Notes: a model not told the origin generated them from the letters alone. A stretch of DNA of 7,609 bases from Proteiniphilum sp. (GCA_012728465.1 JAAYFB010000204.1:1-7609), one strand, 5' to 3'; numbered from the stretch's first letter, positions 1-7,204 are shown. Program-made: numbers and translations.

Positions 1-488
1 AAGAAAAAAAGGGATTCCCACTAATACGAATTAGAAACTTAAAGGAAGGGTACTCCAATGTGTATACTGATGAGGACTGTGATGAAAAATTTATCATTGC
101 GAATGGAGATTTATTGGCAGGAATGGATGGAGAATTCAAACTGTATATTTGGAAGGGCGGGAAATCAGTTTTGAATCAACGTGCTTGTAAGTTTCAGCCA
201 AAAGATAAGTCAATCCCTCCTTTTTTTGTATATTCTCTTTTAAAACCTCATTTAGAATATTACGAACGTGTAAATGTTGGTACAACTGTTATTCATTTAG
301 GGAAATCTGATATAGATGATATTAAAGTTAAAAGGCCACCTGTAGCATTGATTAAAAGATATGGTGAAATAACCAACTATTGGTTTGAAAAATATAAAAA
401 CAACTCGAACTCAATAATAACGCTTACTCAACTTCGTGACACTTTGTTGCCAAAGTTGATGAGTGGGGAAGTGAGGGTGGAGATGTAG
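1..488 (+). CDS. hsdS: Type I restriction-modification specificity subunit HsdS, C-terminal part (5' end outside window)
   Basis: HsdS gives a type I restriction-modification complex its DNA target through two target-recognition domains (TRDs) joined by helical spacers. The frame is open from base 3, so the GTG at 60 is internal and the true start lies upstream. The visible 162 residues open with GFPLIRIRNL, the conserved entry into a TRD. A TRD body follows, then the closing helix ending LTQLRDTLLPKLMSGEVRVE, typical of the HsdS carboxy end. This is therefore the distal TRD plus the C-terminal conserved region. The stop at 486-488 lies 21 bases before hsdR, so the two are probably co-transcribed. 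Family assignment is from recognised motifs; target sequence cannot be predicted. Whether the missing half is intact or shuffled by inversion cannot be seen. Confidence 0.9.
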   Translation, partial: EKKGFPLIRIRNLKEGYSNVYTDEDCDEKFIIANGDLLAGMDGEFKLYIWKGGKSVLNQRACKFQPKDKSIPPFFVYSLLKPHLEYYERVNVGTTVIHLGKSDIDDIKVKRPPVALIKRYGEITNYWFEKYKNNSNSIITLTQLRDTLLPKLMSGEVRVEM

Positions 489-509
489 AAATAAAAATAA
501 ACCCATTAT

Positions 510-3500
510 ATGACAAACCTAACCGAAAATCATATTGAGCAACTAGCCATAGAATTATTACAGAATCAAGGCTATGAATACATATATGCACCCGACATTG
601 CACCCGATAGCGATGGTGCAAGCGTTGGCTTTGCCAAACGGGATAGTTATGAGCAAGTATTACTTATGGATAGGTTGCAAAGTGCGGTGGCTGCAATCAA
701 TCCTCACATACCTGACTCTGAACAAAATGCAGCTATTAGAGAGATACAGCGCATAGCATCTCCTGAACTAATAGCCAACAATCAATCATTTCATAGATTG
801 CTTACTGAGGGTATTCCTGTAGTGAAGCGTGTGGGTGGAGTGGAGAGAGGTGATAGGGTGTGGCTGATTGATTTTGAAAATCCACATAATAATGATTTTG
901 TTGTTGTCAATCAATTCACAGTGGTAGAGAATGGAAACACTAAGCGTCCCGACATTATTGTTTTCGTAAATGGTATTCCTCTTGTGGTGATGGAGCTAAA
1001 GAATGCAACCGATGAGAAAGCTACAGTCCGTTCTGCATTCAAACAAATAGAGACATACAAAACCGTCATTCCATCGCTATTTACATACAATGGCTTTGTA
1101 GTAATATCAGATGGCTTAGAGGCAAAGGCAGGGTCTCTATCCGCAGGATATAGCCGATATATGGCTTGGCGAACTGCTGATGGCAAAGTTGAGGCATCAC
1201 ATTTGATAGGTCAGTTGGAGACATTGATAAAAGGAATGCTAGACAAGGAGACTCTGATAGATTTGATTAGGCACTTTATTGTTTTTGAAAATACAAGCCG
1301 TGAAGATGCTTCGGGTTTAGTCACTATTGAAACAGTGAAAAAACTTGCTGCATATCATCAGTATTATGCTGTAAATAGAGCTGTTGAGTCAACTCTTCGA
1401 GCATCTGGTTCGCCCATGAAAAATAAGCTGCAACAATCCCCAGAGTCCTATGGGTTGGCGGGTGTAAGCAAACAACCTGTGGGTGACCGAAAGGGTGGAG
1501 TGGTGTGGCACACGCAAGGTAGCGGCAAGTCGTTGTCGATGGTTTTCTATACTGGCAAGTTGGTGTTGAAGATGAATAATCCTACGATAGTTGTTATTAC
1601 TGATCGAAATGATTTGGATGATCAGCTTTTTGACACGTTTGCTTCGTCAAAACAATTGTTGAGACAAGAACCAGTGCAAGCTCAAGATGTAAATCACCTA
1701 AAGGAATTGTTGCGTGTATCATCTGGTGGTGTGGTGTTTACTACTATTCAGAAGTTTCAGCCCGATGCAAATGGAGATTCTTCGTCACCTGCAGTGTATG
1801 AAAAGTTGTCTGATAGGGAGAACATTGTGGTTATTGCTGATGAGGCTCATCGCACTCAGTATGGCTTTAAGGCTAAAACTATTGATGATAAGAATGAAAA
1901 AGGGGTAGTAGTAGGTAAAAAGATTGTATATGGTTTTGCTAAATATATGCGAGATGCATTGCCCAACGCTACTTATTTAGGATTTACTGGTACACCCATC
2001 GAGAACAGTGATGTGAATACACCTGCAGTGTTTGGTAACTATGTAGATATTTATGATATTGCACAAGCTGTGGAAGATGGGGCCACAGTTCGTATTTTCT
2101 ACGAAAGCCGATTGGCTAAGGTAGCACTTAGTGACGAAGGCAAGGAGTTGGTGGAAGAACTTGACGAGGAATTGAGTGAAAAGGACCTAACAGATACTCA
2201 AAAAGCAAAAGCTAAATGGACAAGATTGGAGGCACTTGTTGGTGGTAAAAATAGAGTAACTCAGATAGCAGCAGATATTATTTCTCACTTCGAAGCAAGG
2301 CAGTCCGTATTTGAAGGTAAAGGCATGATAGTTGCTATGAGCAGAAGGATTGCTGCTGAACTGTACGAAGCAATCATTGATATTAAACCAGAATGGCATT
2401 CAAATGATTTAAACAGTGGTGCTATTAAAGTGGTTATGACATCTTCATCCTCCGATGGACCTTTGTTGGCAAAATATCACACTACTAAGGATCAGCGAAG
2501 AACTTTGGCTGAAAGGATGAAAAACACGAGTGATAAATTAAATTTGGTAATTGTTGTTGATATGTGGCTTACAGGCTTTGATGCTCCAAGTATGCATACG
2601 CTTTATATTGACAAACCAATGAAAGGTCACAATCTTATGCAGGCAATTGCTAGGGTTAATCGTGTGTATAAAGATAAGCCAGGTGGGTTAATTGTTGACT
2701 ATTTAGGCATAGCATCCGATTTGAAAAAGGCATTATCTTTTTATTCAGATGCTGGAGGAAAGGGCGACCCAACTATAATGCAAGAGCAAGCAGTGGAGTT
2801 GATGCTTGAAAAATTGGAAGTTGTGTCTAGAATGTTTCATGGTTTTGAATACAAGAATTACTTCGAAGCTGACACATCCACAAAGTTATCTACAATTTTG
2901 GCAGCTGAAGATCACATTTTAGGTTTAGAGAATGGCAGTAAGCGATTTATTGATGAGGTAGTAGCATTGTCAAAATCATTTGCAATTGCTATTCCTCATG
3001 AGCAAGCAATGAATGCTATGAATGAGGTCTCTTTCTTTCAGGCAGTGAAGTCGCGTTTAGCAAAATTTGATAGAAATGGAAGTGGCAAAACTAATGAAGA
3101 TTTAGAAACAACTATTAGACAAGTAATAGATAAAGCACTAGTTTCGGAGCAGGTTATAGATGTATTTGATGCAGCCGGATTAAGGAAACCCAATATATCA
3201 ATTCTTTCGGAAGAGTTTTTGTTAGAACTTAAAGGGATGGAGCACAAAAATGTTGCTATGGAGGTGTTAAGAAAGCTACTTAATGATGAAATAAAAGCAA
3301 GGGCTAAAGTAAATCTAATTAAATCTAAATCTCTAATGGAAATGCTTGAAGACTCAATAAAGAAGTATCACAATAAAATATTGACAGCTGCTGAGGTTAT
3401 TGAAGAGCTAATATCACTTAGTAAGGATATTGTGGAAATGGATAGTGAACCAGCTAAGATGGGGCTTACTGACTATGAGTATGCTTTTTATACGGCAGTG

Positions 3501-3752
3501 GCTAATAATGATAGTGCAATGGAAGTGATGCAGAAAGATAAACTTAGGGAACTTGCCGTGGTGTTAACCGAAGCTATACGCCAAAACGCATCTATTGATT
3601 GGACCATAAAAGAAAATGTTAAGGCTAAGTTAAGGGTAGTTGTTAGACGTACTTTGAGAAGATATAACTATCCGCCAGATATGCAGATGCTGGCAACTGA
3701 TACCGTTTTGAAGCAAGCTGAGATGATTGCAGAGGAATTGGTGGGGAGGTAG
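510..3752 (+). CDS. hsdR: Type I restriction enzyme HsdR, ATP-dependent DNA translocase/endonuclease subunit
   Basis: HsdR joins the HsdM/HsdS methylase, pumps unmethylated DNA using ATP and cuts it at a distance. Its 1080 residues are normal for the family and all key motifs are present. The N-terminal PD-(D/E)xK nuclease has D148, E162-L-K164 and a following QxxxY (Q179-Y183). The first RecA-like motor domain has Walker A TQGSGKS (335-341), DEAHR (444-448) and GFTGTP (491-496). The second has DMWLTGFDAP (684-693) and motif VI QAIARVNR (711-718). A helical C-terminal region (about 750-1080), expected to dock on the methylase, ends the protein. The ATG at 510 follows an A-rich leader with no Shine-Dalgarno, as is usual in Bacteroidota, and sits 21 bases after hsdS. 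No frameshift or lost catalytic residue is visible, so the subunit should be functional if hsdM and hsdS are. Confidence 0.96.
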   Translation: MTNLTENHIEQLAIELLQNQGYEYIYAPDIAPDSDGASVGFAKRDSYEQVLLMDRLQSAVAAINPHIPDSEQNAAIREIQRIASPELIANNQSFHRLLTEGIPVVKRVGGVERGDRVWLIDFENPHNNDFVVVNQFTVVENGNTKRPDIIVFVNGIPLVVMELKNATDEKATVRSAFKQIETYKTVIPSLFTYNGFVVISDGLEAKAGSLSAGYSRYMAWRTADGKVEASHLIGQLETLIKGMLDKETLIDLIRHFIVFENTSREDASGLVTIETVKKLAAYHQYYAVNRAVESTLRASGSPMKNKLQQSPESYGLAGVSKQPVGDRKGGVVWHTQGSGKSLSMVFYTGKLVLKMNNPTIVVITDRNDLDDQLFDTFASSKQLLRQEPVQAQDVNHLKELLRVSSGGVVFTTIQKFQPDANGDSSSPAVYEKLSDRENIVVIADEAHRTQYGFKAKTIDDKNEKGVVVGKKIVYGFAKYMRDALPNATYLGFTGTPIENSDVNTPAVFGNYVDIYDIAQAVEDGATVRIFYESRLAKVALSDEGKELVEELDEELSEKDLTDTQKAKAKWTRLEALVGGKNRVTQIAADIISHFEARQSVFEGKGMIVAMSRRIAAELYEAIIDIKPEWHSNDLNSGAIKVVMTSSSSDGPLLAKYHTTKDQRRTLAERMKNTSDKLNLVIVVDMWLTGFDAPSMHTLYIDKPMKGHNLMQAIARVNRVYKDKPGGLIVDYLGIASDLKKALSFYSDAGGKGDPTIMQEQAVELMLEKLEVVSRMFHGFEYKNYFEADTSTKLSTILAAEDHILGLENGSKRFIDEVVALSKSFAIAIPHEQAMNAMNEVSFFQAVKSRLAKFDRNGSGKTNEDLETTIRQVIDKALVSEQVIDVFDAAGLRKPNISILSEEFLLELKGMEHKNVAMEVLRKLLNDEIKARAKVNLIKSKSLMEMLEDSIKKYHNKILTAAEVIEELISLSKDIVEMDSEPAKMGLTDYEYAFYTAVANNDSAMEVMQKDKLRELAVVLTEAIRQNASIDWTIKENVKAKLRVVVRRTLRRYNYPPDMQMLATDTVLKQAEMIAEELVGR

Positions 3753-3793
3753 AGGGTGTAAGTGAATAGTAAATATTTTAATATAAATGTATT

Positions 3794-4423
3794 ATGACAA
3801 AATTACAAAAGCTGTATAGCACAATACAAAACTTAAAAGAACTAGGTTTGGAATTAGGTGAAGACTTGCTTATACAAACAGAAGAATTAGAAAAAAATAT
3901 TATTAAAAAAGAACTTCTACCCGTAATATCTGAAAAGATAGAGCCTGTAATAAACCAGATAAAACGTGAATTGGTTTTGGTGGTTGATTATGTGCCAGAT
4001 GAGCCCCTAAGTGTTCGAATATCACGTAAGAGAAACTTTACAGAGCAGATGGAAGCTATAGAAATTGTAGCTGATCCTAAGATAGAACACAATAGTGGAA
4101 AGACAAAACTTAAATCGCATACAAAGAGTGCAAAAACTAACTTGCGTGTTACACTTAAAGATGGTACAGTTATTGAAAATCGTTTTGCATACGAAACATT
4201 GCAAGAAGTGGTAATGATGGCAGGAATAGAAAATGTGCGTTCACTTGGAATTTTTCAATATGGAGTGCCATTGATTTCGAACACACAGGACAACTTTTAC
4301 AATCAAAAAGAGATTTTAAAAGGTGTTTATTTGATTACACATAGTTCCACAATACAAAAAAGAGAACAGATAGAAAAAATATCTAAGGCTTTCAATTTAG
4401 GTTTAAAGGTAGAGATAGTTTAG
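3794..4423 (+). CDS. Unrecognised 209-residue protein following hsdR; coiled-coil N-terminus and conserved-looking C-terminal domain
   Basis: I do not recognise a named family. The start lies 41 bases after the hsdR stop on the same strand with no terminator between, so it is probably the last gene of the restriction operon. Residues 1-62 are charged and leucine/isoleucine-rich, consistent with a helical or coiled-coil dimerisation region. Residues 75-118 are basic (NSGKTKLKSHTKSAKTNLR) and look like a linker. Residues 117-209 form a compact domain: LRVTLKDGTVIENR, then TLQEVVMMAGIENVRSLGI, then YLITHSSTIQKREQIEKIS, ending LGLKVEIV. That last pattern resembles a module I associate loosely with Bacteroidota defence loci, but this is memory and not a verified match. 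There is no signal peptide, membrane segment or obvious enzyme motif, so a cytoplasmic, possibly DNA- or HsdR-binding accessory role is inference only. The ATG at 3794 is the first in frame. Confidence 0.85.
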   Translation: MTKLQKLYSTIQNLKELGLELGEDLLIQTEELEKNIIKKELLPVISEKIEPVINQIKRELVLVVDYVPDEPLSVRISRKRNFTEQMEAIEIVADPKIEHNSGKTKLKSHTKSAKTNLRVTLKDGTVIENRFAYETLQEVVMMAGIENVRSLGIFQYGVPLISNTQDNFYNQKEILKGVYLITHSSTIQKREQIEKISKAFNLGLKVEIV

Positions 4424-4786
4424 CCTAGCGATAATGTTTTCTAAGACTATAAATATTAAAATATCTCGTTTTTAGAAATAGTATGTAGTATTTAAAGGGT
4501 GTCAGAACTGTATTTGGTTTTTTACAACACTTTTCGGTATTAAAAACAAGCTAAAAGTAAACTAATAAAATAAGTTGACTTCATGAAAGTTGTTCCTATA
4601 TTTGCAGATAAATTATTTGTAATTCAGTATATTAGGAAAAGGAGAACTAATAATTAAGAATAATGAGGCTATATTATTAGGAATAGGTAAGAAATTTAAG
4701 AGATTCAAGGTAAGACATTTGATATAAAGGCATTTATCATATGAATTATATTGCCTAAGATTATTGTTTTATAATGAATAGTTATT
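4424..4786. other. Intergenic region between the restriction operon and the XRE gene
   Basis: This is 363 bases of very AT-rich DNA without a convincing gene. The first half follows the restriction operon. A loose inverted repeat (TTTCTAA 4438-4444 with TTAGAAA 4472-4478) is too weak and too wide-looped to call a terminator, so how the operon ends is unclear. A good promoter lies at 4575-4604. From there to the XRE start codon is an untranslated leader of roughly 175 bases with no start codon leading into more than a few codons. Confidence 0.6.
4575..4604 (+). promoter_or_regulatory. Bacteroides-type promoter for the XRE gene
   Basis: A -33 TTG (4575-4577, within TTGACT) is followed after exactly 19 bases by TATATTTG (4597-4604). 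That fits the known Bacteroides primary sigma-factor consensus (TTTG, about 19-21 bases, TAnnTTTG). The stretch just upstream is A-rich, like an UP element. Transcription would begin near 4611 and run into the XRE gene, giving a leader of about 175 bases. Confidence 0.7.
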
Positions 4787-5092
4787 ATGGAAAATAATAA
4801 AGAAAAGTTTTTATCTTTTGTTGCAAAAGAGACAAGTAAAGATATTTTAGAAGACGCAAAGTATTATGTGGAGAATAGTGATTTTATACGTTTCTCAAAC
4901 AATATTGCTCTGTTAATATTAGATCGTTTAGATCAATTAAAGTGGACGCGAAAGCAATTGGCTGAGGCAATAGGTGTGAGCCCACAGCAGGTTAGTAAGT
5001 GGGTGAAAGGTGGGGAGAATTTAACCATTTCAACAATAATAAATATTAGTAATGCACTTGGTTTTAATCTTCTTAGATTGAATATGTGCTAA
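4787..5092 (+). CDS. XRE/Cro-type helix-turn-helix regulator, HigA-like antitoxin without visible toxin
   Basis: This 101-residue cytoplasmic protein has an N-terminal helical segment (1-50) and an XRE helix-turn-helix at about 53-93. The turn and recognition helix read AEAIGVSPQQVSKWVKG (59-75), followed by GENLTISTIINISNALG. The arrangement, including the opening KEKFLSFVAKE, matches the small Bacteroidota XRE proteins usually annotated as antitoxins of HigBA/RelE-type pairs; these bind a toxin and repress their own promoter. No toxin gene lies on either side: about 175 bases of leader precede it and a convergent VOC gene follows. It may therefore be an orphan antitoxin, a remnant of a pair, or a stand-alone regulator. 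The ATG at 4787 is the only in-frame start giving the full domain. DNA binding is well supported by the motif; the antitoxin role is inferred. Confidence 0.88.
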   Translation: MENNKEKFLSFVAKETSKDILEDAKYYVENSDFIRFSNNIALLILDRLDQLKWTRKQLAEAIGVSPQQVSKWVKGGENLTISTIINISNALGFNLLRLNMC

Positions 5093-5222
5093 TAATACCC
5101 ATACAGTTAGATAAACGTTATCATGGTAGTGTCAATCAGTCAGTTGGCGATGAAGTCAAAGCTATGAGGAACAAAGTTAATTCCACCTTTATCATCTCTA
5201 GTAGTCTCTTACACACAACAAT

Positions 5223-5272
5223 CCTCGCATCCTAGCCCTTACAGCACGATACGAGGCAATGTTTTATTTTTT
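5223..5272 (+). terminator. Possible terminator after the XRE gene
   Basis: CCTCGCAT (5223-5230) pairs with ATACGAGG (5249-5256) with one mismatch and an 18-base loop. A T-rich stretch (GTTTTATTTTTT, 5261-5272) begins four bases after the stem. It sits between the convergent XRE and VOC genes, where a terminator is expected. The large loop and imperfect stem make this tentative. Confidence 0.35.
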
Positions 5273-5306
5273 CCTGAAAATCAATAATGAAAAAAATAGA
5301 ATATTA

Positions 5307-5714
5307 CTATTCATCTGGAATTTTAGACATATCCATATAGAACAGCTCCCATGTATGTCCATCGGGGTCTTCTATAGTTCTTTGTTGCATAAAGCCATAG
5401 TCTCTAAATTCGGATGGCTCTGTGCCACCTGCTTTTAGTCCTTTAGTCATTAGCTTATTCACCTCGTCGAGGCTGTCTAATGATAATGAAAATATTCCAG
5501 CGATATGTGATTTGGTGTTGGCGAGTGGTTTTGTTGCAAACTCGCTAAACTTAGCGTTAGATAATATCATTACGAAAATATTTTCGCTCCATTCCATACA
5601 TTTCCCAGTTTCATCCGAAAATTGTGGGTTGTTTGTAAATCCTAGTGCAGAATAAAAGTCCACTGACTTTTGAAGATCTTTTACTGCGAGATTGATAAAT
5701 ACTTGCTTTGCCAT
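5307..5714 (-). CDS. VOC superfamily protein (glyoxalase/bleomycin-resistance/dioxygenase fold)
   Basis: This 135-residue cytoplasmic protein is built from two beta-alpha-beta-beta-beta modules typical of the vicinal oxygen chelate superfamily. Module one runs from about residue 4 (VFINLAVKDLQKSVDFYSAL) to about 52. Module two starts near 70 and ends with the hallmark EDPDGHTWELFYMD (115-128). E123 occupies the usual last metal-ligand position. The other ligand positions are less clear: N8 is where His/Gln often sits and no obvious Glu closes module one, so metal binding and substrate are uncertain. Many such short proteins are annotated as glyoxalase or bleomycin-resistance proteins without a proven reaction, and none should be assumed. 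It is a single gene, convergent with the XRE gene. The shared upstream module at 5801-5853 lies 87 bases before its ATG and probably controls it. Confidence 0.9.
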   Translation of the reverse strand: MAKQVFINLAVKDLQKSVDFYSALGFTNNPQFSDETGKCMEWSENIFVMILSNAKFSEFATKPLANTKSHIAGIFSLSLDSLDEVNKLMTKGLKAGGTEPSEFRDYGFMQQRTIEDPDGHTWELFYMDMSKIPDE

Positions 5715-5800
5715 ATTTGATACTTGTTAGGTAATTAAATTGATATACTAAGCTCTATATATTAATCTAATATATACAGAGAGTTGCAATATCGTAATGA

Positions 5801-5853
5801 TATAACAAATGCATTGCAAATTATTTACAATGAAAATCTTACAATATCTTACA
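5801..5853 (-). promoter_or_regulatory. Shared upstream module, copy A (before the VOC gene)
   Basis: Read on the - strand, the module has two TGTAAGAT units with a 10-base period (TGTAAGATATTGTAAGAT, 5853-5836), then TTTGCA, then ATTTGTTATA ending at 5801. TGCATTTG within it matches the Bacteroides -7 box TAnnTTTG at 7 of 8 positions. No -33 TTG occurs at the right spacing, which would fit a promoter needing an activator at the tandem repeats. The inner edge is 87 bases from the VOC start codon. A related copy stands at 7298-7350 upstream of the lipoprotein gene. Confidence 0.5.
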
Positions 5854-6027
5854 GATCTCATGTTTTTTGGGCACATGGGTGTACCGTTGAACATCCAGTC
5901 TGAAACGAAGTGGAAGTACCGTATTATCCTCAATATTCATCGGGAGGGATTTCGGGATATTAGCATCTCCAAATCAATTGGCTTTATTGAGTGGTCATTT
6001 TCTTTTGAAATAGGGGATTTCTTTTTC

Positions 6028-6067
6028 AAAAAGGCCTCTAATTGTACTTTAAAAGACAATTGGAGGC
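6028..6067 (-). terminator. Long hairpin with T-run on the minus strand
   Basis: GCCTCTAATTGT (6034-6045) pairs with ACAATTGGAGGC (6056-6067) over 12 positions with a single T/G mismatch (a G-U pair in the + transcript). CTT/AAG extend the stem inside, leaving a three-base loop and one bulged A. Read on the - strand, the stem is followed by CTTTTT, as in an intrinsic terminator. No gene on the - strand between here and the terminator at 6156 would need it. It could instead be the end structure of a small element. Confidence 0.5.
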
Positions 6068-6155
6068 TATGTTTTATGAATTTATATTTTTATCTAACAG
6101 AAATAATATCAGTCTAATAGATGTAGAGCTAAAGTATTAGAGATAGCTGTTAAAT

Positions 6156-6186
6156 AAAAAAAGGCGGTACTTATCCGCCTTTTTTT
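6156..6186. terminator. Strong bidirectional intrinsic terminator after the lipoprotein gene
   Basis: A7-GGCGG (6156-6167), a 7-base loop, then CCGCC-T7 (6175-6186) is a perfect GC-rich stem extended by A/T pairs, with a T-run on either strand. It lies 17 bases past the lipoprotein stop codon (- strand) and would also stop + strand transcripts coming from 5860-6117. Confidence 0.9.
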
Positions 6187-6202
6187 AAATGTTAATACTA
6201 TT

Positions 6203-7204
6203 TTACTCTGCACAATCCACAACACGCTGTGCGTCTAGATGGATTCCATAGTAAGGGTATGCATCAACTGTTACTGTTGTAGCAGAGCCCTTATAAGTTT
6301 TAAACTGTCCAGGAGCTGGATTGCTACTTGGAGGTGGTGCATCGTACCCTTGAATTTTTACAGATTCAGCAACATCCTGAAGTCTTGCTCCATTGAGTGC
6401 AGCTAGTGTGATGGTTACTTTGCCATCTACCACTTCTGAGAAAGTTACGGTTCCAACTAAATAATGTTGACCAGCAAAAACATTGATAGGTGTATTAGCT
6501 ACATAAGGAGTGTAAGTTGCCCAATTGCCTTTCTCTACGTAACGTGGACCTGCAGCCCAAGCTGTTTCGTCATTATAGCATAATTCAACAGGTGGTACAT
6601 CTTCGCAAATGGCAATGCAATAATCAAATTTCATAAACCAGTTTTTACCAACTTTTTCACCTTCTCCAAAAGCAGTTTCGCTTTGTACTACTTTGCCCTC
6701 AACTACTTTCACAACTTCGGCATGAGCGGCTATACACAAACAACCTTCTGGCAATTCGTCAAGTGGAATTTCAAAATAATGGTACGTTTGTAGTTCGCCA
6801 AATTCAATCTTGATTGGGAATTGTCCTGGAACAAGATTTCCCGGTTTGTTAACGGGTAGTTTGTCACAAGCACCCACAAAAAGATGAATTGCTTTCATTT
6901 TCCAATCACCTGAGGTTTCGTAAGCCACATACAAGTTTTCTTTGTTGTTAACAACATAAACTTTTCCAGCCTCATGATGCTGTCCCGCCAAGAGTCGAAC
7001 TTCTTGTACATCGCGACAAGGATTAAGGCAAGAGGGAACTTCGACTGAGCGTGTACCTGTGGTAGCGATAACATCGCTATCTCCATCGGTAAGGCTCAAT
7101 ACTTCAGCACTTTGTTCGTCAACCAAATTCAAGTCGTTAGAACAAGAAGTGATGGCAATTGCAGTCATAGCAAAAAATGCGAAAAACAGAACAATTTTCC
7201 TCAT
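6203..7204 (-). CDS. Secreted lipoprotein with duplicated AGQH/PGQF and ETA[FW]..NW motifs; function unknown
   Basis: The 333-residue product starts with a lipoprotein signal peptide: MRK, a hydrophobic core (4-18) and lipobox ITSC with acylated Cys21, followed by SND. It should be anchored in an envelope membrane, possibly exposed at the surface. Residues 24-60 are a polar linker. The remainder is beta-rich and internally repeated. AGQHHEAGKVYV (73-84) with PGQF (126-129) recurs as AGQHYLVGTVTF (244-255) with PGQF (298-301). Between them ETAFGEG/GKNW (176-189) recurs as ETAWAAG/KGNW (213-228). Cysteines at 60, 63, 113, 155, 157, 196, 200, 209 and 331 could form disulfides. Modules like these occur in secreted Bacteroidota proteins of unknown role; I recognise the style but no named family, and no enzyme motif is visible. 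It is a single gene with its own terminator (6156-6186) and a module at 7298-7350 upstream. The ATG at 7204 is fixed by the signal peptide. Confidence 0.9.
   Translation of the reverse strand: MRKIVLFFAFFAMTAIAITSCSNDLNLVDEQSAEVLSLTDGDSDVIATTGTRSVEVPSCLNPCRDVQEVRLLAGQHHEAGKVYVVNNKENLYVAYETSGDWKMKAIHLFVGACDKLPVNKPGNLVPGQFPIKIEFGELQTYHYFEIPLDELPEGCLCIAAHAEVVKVVEGKVVQSETAFGEGEKVGKNWFMKFDYCIAICEDVPPVELCYNDETAWAAGPRYVEKGNWATYTPYVANTPINVFAGQHYLVGTVTFSEVVDGKVTITLAALNGARLQDVAESVKIQGYDAPPPSSNPAPGQFKTYKGSATTVTVDAYPYYGIHLDAQRVVDCAE

Larger units (their letters stand above)
5715..6202. other. Gene-poor block upstream of the VOC gene; possible dispersed repeat or gene remnant
   Basis: These 488 bases hold no gene I would assert. 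From the left there is the VOC leader; overlapping palindromes (TTGCAAT 5784-5790 with ATTGCAA 5813-5819, and ATATC 5789-5793 with GATAT 5799-5803); and the regulatory module at 5801-5853. A noticeably less AT-rich segment follows (about 5860-6000) that is open on both strands. On + a 102-codon frame runs 5809-6117. On - a 33-codon frame runs 5940 down to 5839 (begins MNIEDNTVLPLRFRLDVQ), with a second open - frame just before it that is out of register. Neither translation resembles a family I know. A long hairpin (6034-6067) and a bidirectional terminator (6156-6186) close the block. The mixture fits a decayed gene or a repeat element better than an intact gene. Confidence 0.45.

Noticed and set aside
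60..488. GTG at 60 as the start of a short HsdS-like gene
   Set aside because: The frame is open back to base 3 and encodes conserved HsdS sequence (GFPLIRIRNL) before the GTG, so this is an internal codon.
911..1186. Minus-strand open frames inside hsdR (also 2187-2399 and 3038-3247)
   Set aside because: They are fully contained in a gene with complete motifs and show no family resemblance, so they are shadows.
4438..4478. Inverted repeat TTTCTAA/TTAGAAA as terminator of the restriction operon
   Set aside because: A 7-bp AT-only stem with a 27-base loop and no T-run is too weak to call.
4623..4781. Toxin remnant in the XRE leader
   Set aside because: One frame has a single stop in 52 codons, but it lacks a start codon and resembles no toxin family. 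Such a run is not improbable in three frames of AT-rich DNA.
5809..6117. 102-codon + strand open frame as a gene
   Set aside because: No recognisable family, its start overlaps the shared regulatory module, it is matched by equally good open frames on the opposite strand, and no + strand promoter is evident. Kept as part of an unresolved block.
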